A stretch of 12,155 bases of DNA, taken from positions 1-12,155 of the forward strand of contig JAILDI010000203.1 of the NCBI GenBank assembly GCA_024689525.1, read 5' to 3'. Both the position numbers and the translations under genes were made by a program. Positions within the stretch are counted from its first letter, which is position 1; each line of letters opens with the position of its first letter. The DNA comes from Bacteroidales bacterium (lineage in GTDB: Bacteria; Bacteroidota; Bacteroidia; Bacteroidales; UBA932). Positions 6,800 to 12,155 of the stretch are shown here, piece after piece. The notes beneath the pieces are model-generated. The model did not search any database. It had not been told where the DNA came from and saw nothing but the letters and a program-made list of their open reading frames with translations.

Positions 6800-7606
6800 G
6801 TGAGACGGATTGTATTCATACTGCCCTTGCTGCTCGCGTGTTCTCAAACGCGGGAAAGCGAGCCCGTGCCCGTGGAATTCTTCACGGAAGACACCAGGGC
6901 GTTCCAGGAGACCACGACGTCAAACCTGAAAGGATTCTACGTTACTGCCCGCAATACATCTGGAAAGGTACTGTGGGAGAATGTACCCTTTGTGCAGGAC
7001 GAAGGAGGAAACAGGTTCACCGGCGGGATGTACTGGCCCCAAACCGGTGCGCTGAGTTTCTATGCAATCTCCCACAGTTACCCCCAGACTGTCAGCGGCA
7101 ACAGTGTACTGGTGCAGCCCTCCCCCGCCGACGGCGACGTGGTGAGCGCAGCCAAGATCAACGCCTCCAACGGAACCACCCAGAACCTATATTTCGGGCA
7201 CGTCTTTGCCGCGCTGGACGCCGTGGTGTTCACACCGGACGAGGGCTGTACCATTGTGGTAAACACACTGAGCTGCCGTTACATAACGGACGGCACATTT
7301 GACATCGCAAGCGGTTCCTGGGCCTCTGTGGATGCACCGGGAGCGGACATGAGCTTTGACTCGCCCTCACTGGAGAACAGAGGTTTGGGGCAACTGTGCG
7401 TACCAGGAGAATGCATCATCAGTGCAAGCTACGAATGCACTTTCGGCGGACACACGGAATCCTGCAACACATCGGCCACGGTTACCCTGCCTGTGGGCAG
7501 GAAATCAACCGTTAGCGGCACGCTCCAGGCCGCATCAGGGCTAGTGTCCCTGAGCGTTACTGTAACCAACTGGGATGAAGAATTAATTTATAACAACGAC
7601 CTATAA
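6800..7606 (+). CDS. Mfa-like fimbrillin (PF13149 type), accessory pilin
   Basis: 268 residues, starting at a GTG one base after the preceding stop; no ATG precedes the signal peptide MRRIVFILPLLLAC14, so GTG is the only sensible start. Lipobox LLAC. Possible processing at TEDTR33|AFQ. Fimbrillin family features: LKGFYVTA (43-50), VLWENVPF (57-64), YWPQTGALSFYA (78-89), and LYFGHVFAALDAVVFTP (130-146), the last matching the conserved F-x-H-x-F/L motif. The tail SLSVTVTNW258 is followed by 10 residues. Six Cys lie beyond the lipobox, five of them after residue 155. It is a clear relative of the next gene's product, with which it overlaps by one base (TAATG), so translation is probably coupled. 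Likely a tip-complex or accessory subunit. Confidence 0.82.
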   Translation: MRRIVFILPLLLACSQTRESEPVPVEFFTEDTRAFQETTTSNLKGFYVTARNTSGKVLWENVPFVQDEGGNRFTGGMYWPQTGALSFYAISHSYPQTVSGNSVLVQPSPADGDVVSAAKINASNGTTQNLYFGHVFAALDAVVFTPDEGCTIVVNTLSCRYITDGTFDIASGSWASVDAPGADMSFDSPSLENRGLGQLCVPGECIISASYECTFGGHTESCNTSATVTLPVGRKSTVSGTLQAASGLVSLSVTVTNWDEELIYNNDL

Positions 7607-8493
7607 TGAAACAATATCAAATACTTGCGGCCGCGGCGGTTTTTATGCTGCTTGCCGCGTGCGACAAAACTCAACAGGCTGTGGACGATGCTCCGCGGCT
7701 CATCGAACTGGGAGCGGAAGGCGACAATATAAACGCCTGCGTCACCACAAAGGCGACGGAAGTGACCTCGCTGAGCGGATTCAACCTAACCGTCACCAAA
7801 GGATCCACCGGCAGCGAGCAGGCGGTGTGGAACAATGCACCGTTCACCGCTACCGGAACGATGACGCCCATTACCTACACGGGTAACAAATTCTGGCCTG
7901 CGCAGAACCAGTCGTATCATTTTTACGCCTCCAACGTAACTATGGACGACGCCACTGCCAACGGCGTAACCGTATCCGCCACGAATGACAACGACATTGT
8001 GTGCGCATTCAAGATGACCCCGACTTTCAAGGACAGGAACACCCTGGTTTTCGAGCACATTTTCGCCCGTCTGGGAGATGTTGTGATCACCCCTGCGACC
8101 GGATACACCATAAGCAACGTGTCTGTGAGCATCACTCCCAACACTGGAGGCACATATGCCGTCAAGACCGGTGCGGGCCGGACGGACGACGGCGGCTGGA
8201 GCAATCTCACCGCGGCAAGTCCCGTACAGATTTCCGGCAGCACGTGCCCGTCCACAAAAGCAAACGACATCTATCTTGTGCCCGGCACCTATACGCTTAC
8301 AGCCTCATGGCAGGCCAATATCAACGAATACGAGCGCGTGTATACGAACAAGACCGTGAACGTGCAGCTCTTGCGCGGCAAGGTGAACGTAATCAACGCA
8401 ACACTGGGCGGAGACGCGGAGGAAATAAAGTTCAGCGTTTCAGTGAATGCATGGACGGACAACACCATCAACACAACCTTCCCTGTCTTTTAG
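7606..8493 (+). CDS. Mfa-like fimbrillin (PF13149 type), accessory pilin
   Basis: 295 residues. Signal with lipobox LAAC19. Possible processing at CVTTK49|ATEV. The strongest family marks are LSGFNLTVTKG (56-66), WNNAPF (75-80), KFWPAQNQSYHFYAS (95-109), DNDIVCAFK (128-136) and LVFEHIFARLGDVVITP (147-163), the last being the classic fimbrillin motif around F-E-H. The C-terminus IKFSVSVNAW283 is followed by 12 residues as the presumed donor strand. Related along its whole length to the preceding subunit, including WP-x-F/Y-YA and the FxHxFA motif, so the two arose by duplication. Starts within the stop codon of the previous gene and is followed two bases later by the next start. Predicted to be a surface lipoprotein assembled into the pilus. 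Confidence 0.84.
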   Translation: MKQYQILAAAAVFMLLAACDKTQQAVDDAPRLIELGAEGDNINACVTTKATEVTSLSGFNLTVTKGSTGSEQAVWNNAPFTATGTMTPITYTGNKFWPAQNQSYHFYASNVTMDDATANGVTVSATNDNDIVCAFKMTPTFKDRNTLVFEHIFARLGDVVITPATGYTISNVSVSITPNTGGTYAVKTGAGRTDDGGWSNLTAASPVQISGSTCPSTKANDIYLVPGTYTLTASWQANINEYERVYTNKTVNVQLLRGKVNVINATLGGDAEEIKFSVSVNAWTDNTINTTFPVF

Positions 8494-8495
8494 CG

Positions 8496-9443
8496 ATGAA
8501 ACCGGCGATTGGAATACTGGCAGCCCTGCTGGCCATCGGTGCTTGCACCAAGCCCCAGGAGCAGAGGGTAAACGTGCGCTTCCTTGCGCGGGCCGATGTT
8601 AAAGCGGCGCTGCAGGGCGACGACAGCGACGTGGAGCGGCTGGACCTGCTGGTTTTCCGCTCGTCGGACGGCGCCATCGACACTTATGCATCAGGAAGCG
8701 GACGAAGCATCCAGGCCAGTGTCACTGCCGGTTGCAGGATGAACTGGCACCTGGTGGCCAACGCCCCGGCGGGAGCTTTCTACGGAATTGTGAACGAGGC
8801 CGGTTTCCTGGCTCAGAACACCCTGCTGGAACACACTTCCGAAATGACTCTGGTAATGCACGGGGCCGGCAGTAAAGTATTCACATCCGGGGAGCCAGCC
8901 GCCACAGTGATCCTGGAGCGATATGCCTCCAAGGTGAGCGTGGGGCAACTGGCCGTGAGCTGGCTGGACGATTTCGCCGTCACGCCGCCCTGTGTCCTGG
9001 AAACCGTGGCCCTGGTTAACGCCAGGGGCCAGATTTCCTGGGAGGGCACGCCTTCCGCATCGGAGGGCGGAGTATGGTACAACCGCTCCGGCATCGACCT
9101 TTTGACCGGGATTGTCGGCTCCTGCCTGGTGGCACATCCCAATCTTTCTATCGGCAGTGCCGATGCCGTGGATGTCGGAGAACAGCTCTATGCTATGCCC
9201 AATCCATCGGCCAGTATACCCACAAGGCTCGTCCTGGGGATAAGGATCGACGATATACTGCAATGGTATCCTATCGACCTGCCTCCGATGGAGTGCAATA
9301 CGCATTATTCGGCAAGGAAGGTTTTCATCACCGGCCCGGGCGCGCTTGAGCCCGACGGCAATCTGGACAGAAGCAGCATAAGCTTCACCATAGAACTGCA
9401 GCCCTGGGGCAGCCAGACAAGCAATGTGGATTTTGGAACTTAG
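8496..9443 (+). CDS. Second FimA/Mfa1-like fimbrillin
   Basis: 315 residues. The frame is open for 165 codons upstream, but that part overlaps the preceding gene in another frame; the signal peptide MKPAIGILAALLAIGAC17 fixes the start at 8496, two bases after the previous stop. FimA-like N-terminal block: VNVRFLARADVK36|AALQGDD then VERLDLLVFRSSDG (46-59), parallel to the first fimbrillin's cut site and VARIEVLVFN strand. MNWHLVANAP (82-91) matches the conserved VVNAP of the first fimbrillin. ILERYASKVSV (139-149) is the mid-protein signature. The end SFTIELQPW304 plus 11 residues mirrors EIEVLPW of the first fimbrillin. Minor or alternative stalk/tip-proximal subunit, by position after two accessory pilins and before the giant last subunit. 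Confidence 0.82.
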   Translation: MKPAIGILAALLAIGACTKPQEQRVNVRFLARADVKAALQGDDSDVERLDLLVFRSSDGAIDTYASGSGRSIQASVTAGCRMNWHLVANAPAGAFYGIVNEAGFLAQNTLLEHTSEMTLVMHGAGSKVFTSGEPAATVILERYASKVSVGQLAVSWLDDFAVTPPCVLETVALVNARGQISWEGTPSASEGGVWYNRSGIDLLTGIVGSCLVAHPNLSIGSADAVDVGEQLYAMPNPSASIPTRLVLGIRIDDILQWYPIDLPPMECNTHYSARKVFITGPGALEPDGNLDRSSISFTIELQPWGSQTSNVDFGT

Positions 9444-9447
9444 AAAA

Positions 9448-12155
9448 ATGAGAAACACTTATCTGATTTGTGCGGCGGCCCTCGCCCTTTGCTCCTGTAT
9501 GCACGAGGCCGATAAACTTACGATGCCTCCTGAAGGGGCGGCCTACAGGATCACGGCCGCCCTGGAGGCGCCGGCATCGACCAAAGGCAATATTGCCGAT
9601 GACACCACGCTGGACAGTTTCAGCTGGCTTATAGCCTGCGGCGGCGTGACGCTCTACAGCGGCAGCGGCGAGATGGACAACCTGTATCTGACCACGAATA
9701 ACACCTACACAGTATTTGCCTGGGCGAACACAGGCGAGGAATATACTCTTTCCAATGCGCTGGGCCGGGTGTACGGTTTCAGCAGTTCCAGAGCATCGTG
9801 GGACGGCCTTCACATACCTTCTTCATATTACGCAGCCGACATAAGTCCTGCGGAACTGGACGCGCTGGACGGCAGTGCGGATGGCTGCATCCGCCTGCCG
9901 CTTCGCCGGCTTACCGCCAAACTGAACCTGAGCGTGGAATTCGACGATATGCTGCGCACTATGTTTCCCGATGAAACGGGCTATGGAATCACTGTGAACT
10001 CCGTGAAACTTGGCGGCATCTCCCAGGACGTGGGGGTGTTCACTCCATCAGCAAACGTGCGGGGTTCTTCCAGCGGTACGGTTGACCAGAATTCCGGCGT
10101 CCCCGACTATGTGTTCTACGTGCCGGAAAGCCTGGGAGGAGATCTTCTCACCGGTAACAGTAATCCATCAAATAAGAATGCGCAGTCGCTTATGGCTCTG
10201 GGACTTAACCCCAACGCCTATCCGTATGTGGAGGTCAGCATAACGTTTTCTGCATATATGGTGTCCTCCCCTTTTACCAAGATATACCGCTTTTACCTTG
10301 GCGGCAACGCCACTAGCAATTTCGACGTGGAGCGCAACCGCGAATACAACGTTACCCTGCACCTTGGCTATGACGGCCTGGACGTAACCGACACCTGGAA
10401 ACTGGACGGAGAAACCAGCACCCTGGACGGCCGTTCGTGCACTGTGGACTGCAACAAACTGCGGGCTGCGCCTGGAGAAAAAGTGGTGCTGTCCACCTGC
10501 TACCAATACGGCGGAAGCGGCAACGTTGCGGCTGATTTCTACCACCGTCAAAACGGCTTTACGCTTTGTCAGGGGGCAGAAAGGGATGCTTACATCAGCT
10601 CCGGAACCATCCCCCAGGGCTATAGCCAGCTCCCCGACGATTGCTACATACTGGAGTGTATGGAATGCCATCACTACTACACCGGAATGCCCGTGACCAC
10701 CGGAACCGACCGGACGCTCTGGCTTTCCAAGAACCTAACCTGCAACGGCCAGGAAGTTAACTGCACCTGGTGCGGCGCGCTTCTGTTCCGCCAGGACCTG
10801 ATCTCCGTCGACAGGGAACTGTTCAACGGCAGCACTTCCACCTACACCGGCACGAACACAAGTTGCCTTAACCAGTTTTCAAATGATATCGAATACACAA
10901 TTCCGGCCGATGCGCACGTGGGCGACATGCTGCGGATTTATGCAGTAACTCGCGACGGGCGGGCCGGATCGTACATAGACATTACCGTATCCAACGAATG
11001 CGGATATCCTCGTTTTGTCAACTCATCCGGGGACGATATGTGGGTTGCGCAGAAAGGAATCCTTGTGGCTTCGCGATGGGCGGAAGGCATCTACGGGGCA
11101 AACCCTTCCTTCAGCTTCAGCATCAGTTGCCGCGATGGCCACGGAGCGGCCGACAGCGGCATCGCAAGCCTGGGTTCCATCGATTCTAAATCGGTGTACA
11201 TCAGTGCTAAAAAGCCTGGAACTTACACTGTTACTTGCACTTGCGACGGCAAGGATGCAGGCACTTACGACGGTGCTGTATCAGCCCCCGGAATAGGGTA
11301 TATATCCGGGCCGTCAAGCTATACTGTGACTAACAATGGAACGGCAACAAGCATCACCCAGCCTGTGTATCTGATTCAGGACGGAGGAGGCTGGATAGAG
11401 TATACTTCTTATGATGACGCGCTGTTCGCCTCCTGCCTTGGCGGCATCAACTGCTCCCTGGCGGAGGACAACGGCTGGGTGGGCCTAGGCGACACCGGCC
11501 TGTACCTCAGCCACGCCTATAAGAACGGCGTGGTATCGACACAGAATCTTCTTCCATACGGTTCCCCCGCCACCAGGCTGGATATGCTGCGATTCACCTC
11601 TTCAAAGCTGGCCGATGCCTACTGCGACGTTCCGGTGTACTTCGACGGCCGGTATGCCGGGATTCGGCTCATAAACGATTATGGCACATACTATAAATAT
11701 GTTGCCGATTCAGGCTTGATACCCACCCAGGCATCGCTCACATTCAATGTTAACGGCGTGTGGCCTTTTGGCTTCGACGCAGAAGAGTTCTTCGCCGAAA
11801 TCGACGGCACTCCCGTGAACAATTCACTTGTGCTCATAGCCAGGGGAAACGGGAATTATACTTATTCCACGGCCACTCTGGGCAACCGACGGCTATATTG
11901 GCGGCTGAAGGGAAGCGGAGACGACTGTTTCCAACTGGACATATGCCGAATATGCGTCAAACAGAAGTACATAGGGTCGATTGACGTCAGTTGCGACGCT
12001 GACAATACCGACACCAAGACTAACATCTACGGGGGCTTCGCAAGCTGGAAGGACTCGCCTGTAGGAGCGTTCCACACTTTCTCCAGCCTGGAAGTGAGTT
12101 CCGGGACACTGCAGGGATTCAGGGTTTATGTATCCACCAGGAATCTTGTTAAAGA
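9448..12155 (+). CDS. Very large cysteine-rich fimbrial-locus lipoprotein, probable tip adhesin (3' end beyond window)
   Basis: Open for at least 902 codons without a stop; the C-terminus lies past the window edge. Starts four bases after the preceding stop. Signal MRNTYLICAAALALCSC17 with Cys17 as the likely lipidation site; possible cut at PASTK46|GNI. Residues about 30-320 form a fimbrillin-like part: CIRLPLRRLTAKLNLSVEF (147-165) and FDVERNREYNVTLHLGYDG (293-311), followed by TDTWKL (314-319) that resembles the C-terminal Trp motif of the small pilins. Beyond this are several all-beta, Ig-like segments, for example around 572-615 (YISAKKPGTYTVTCTC). Residues 331-902 hold 22 Cys. Layout resembles DUF4906-type large proteins of Bacteroides fimbrial loci and the role of Mfa5, but I see no vWA/MIDAS motif. 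Adhesive tip function is inferred from size, last position and surface targeting. Confidence 0.75.
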   Translation, partial: MRNTYLICAAALALCSCMHEADKLTMPPEGAAYRITAALEAPASTKGNIADDTTLDSFSWLIACGGVTLYSGSGEMDNLYLTTNNTYTVFAWANTGEEYTLSNALGRVYGFSSSRASWDGLHIPSSYYAADISPAELDALDGSADGCIRLPLRRLTAKLNLSVEFDDMLRTMFPDETGYGITVNSVKLGGISQDVGVFTPSANVRGSSSGTVDQNSGVPDYVFYVPESLGGDLLTGNSNPSNKNAQSLMALGLNPNAYPYVEVSITFSAYMVSSPFTKIYRFYLGGNATSNFDVERNREYNVTLHLGYDGLDVTDTWKLDGETSTLDGRSCTVDCNKLRAAPGEKVVLSTCYQYGGSGNVAADFYHRQNGFTLCQGAERDAYISSGTIPQGYSQLPDDCYILECMECHHYYTGMPVTTGTDRTLWLSKNLTCNGQEVNCTWCGALLFRQDLISVDRELFNGSTSTYTGTNTSCLNQFSNDIEYTIPADAHVGDMLRIYAVTRDGRAGSYIDITVSNECGYPRFVNSSGDDMWVAQKGILVASRWAEGIYGANPSFSFSISCRDGHGAADSGIASLGSIDSKSVYISAKKPGTYTVTCTCDGKDAGTYDGAVSAPGIGYISGPSSYTVTNNGTATSITQPVYLIQDGGGWIEYTSYDDALFASCLGGINCSLAEDNGWVGLGDTGLYLSHAYKNGVVSTQNLLPYGSPATRLDMLRFTSSKLADAYCDVPVYFDGRYAGIRLINDYGTYYKYVADSGLIPTQASLTFNVNGVWPFGFDAEEFFAEIDGTPVNNSLVLIARGNGNYTYSTATLGNRRLYWRLKGSGDDCFQLDICRICVKQKYIGSIDVSCDADNTDTKTNIYGGFASWKDSPVGAFHTFSSLEVSSGTLQGFRVYVSTRNLVK

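Noticed and set aside
5968..6819. 283-codon open frame on the minus strand opposite the FimB/Mfa2-like gene
   Set aside because: It lies wholly under a well-supported gene with signal peptide and family motifs; its product is Arg/His/Ala-rich with no recognisable domain, typical of antisense frames in GC-rich coding DNA.
8691..9458. 255-codon open frame on the minus strand opposite the second FimA-like gene
   Set aside because: Antisense shadow with no signal peptide or family motif; the plus-strand gene is clearly the real one.
9448..12155. vWA domain like that of Mfa5 in the giant subunit
   Set aside because: I found no DxSxS MIDAS motif in the visible 902 residues; it could still lie beyond the window edge.

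Overview
The window looks like a stretch of chromosome from a Bacteroidales bacterium with fairly high GC. The pointers are a row of lipoprotein fimbrillins of the FimA/Mfa1 type, a DUF3575-type barrel protein, a NupG-like permease with a Bacteroidetes-style loop, near-absence of Shine-Dalgarno sequences, and promoter candidates that fit the Bacteroidetes TTTG / TAnnTTTG pattern. Genus cannot be fixed from the sequence alone.

Layout. (1) 1-1206: the 3' part of a nucleoside:H+ symporter gene (NupG family), closed by an intrinsic terminator at 1226-1262. (2) 1260-1673, minus strand: a small zinc-ribbon protein of unknown function whose stop codon lies inside the T-tract of that terminator. (3) 1674-2004: a divergent intergenic region with a strikingly AT-rich core (23 G/C in 120 bases at 1751-1870), one candidate promoter facing each way and two small hairpins. 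(4) 2005 to the window end, plus strand: eight genes in one very tight run (gaps 7, 2, 11, 1, 1, -1, 2 and 4 bases): a short SSB-like OB-fold protein, a DUF3575-type outer-membrane protein, an OmpA-like/TPR lipoprotein, a FimA/Mfa1-like fimbrillin, a FimB/Mfa2-like anchor subunit, two Mfa-like (PF13149-type) fimbrillins, a second FimA-like fimbrillin, and a very large cysteine-rich lipoprotein that runs off the right edge (at least 902 residues).

How they work together. The run from 4917 onward reads as a type V pilus operon. The order (stalk-like subunit, anchor, accessory subunits, very large last subunit) parallels mfa1-mfa2-mfa3-mfa4-mfa5 of Porphyromonas gingivalis. Five subunits share a lipobox Cys, then a Lys or Arg followed by Ala/Gly 19-30 residues later at the end of the first predicted strand, which is where FimA-type prepilins are cut. 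The five complete subunits also share a Trp placed 10-13 residues from the C-terminus, before what should be the donor strand. The FimB/Mfa2-like subunit has the Trp but lacks the cut site, as expected for the membrane-held anchor. The DUF3575 protein and the OmpA/TPR lipoprotein probably support export, anchoring or assembly at the outer membrane.

The least expected element is the SSB-like gene heading the operon, with a divergent zinc-ribbon gene across an AT-rich promoter region. I see no recombinase, transposase, CRISPR array, tRNA or rRNA in the window.
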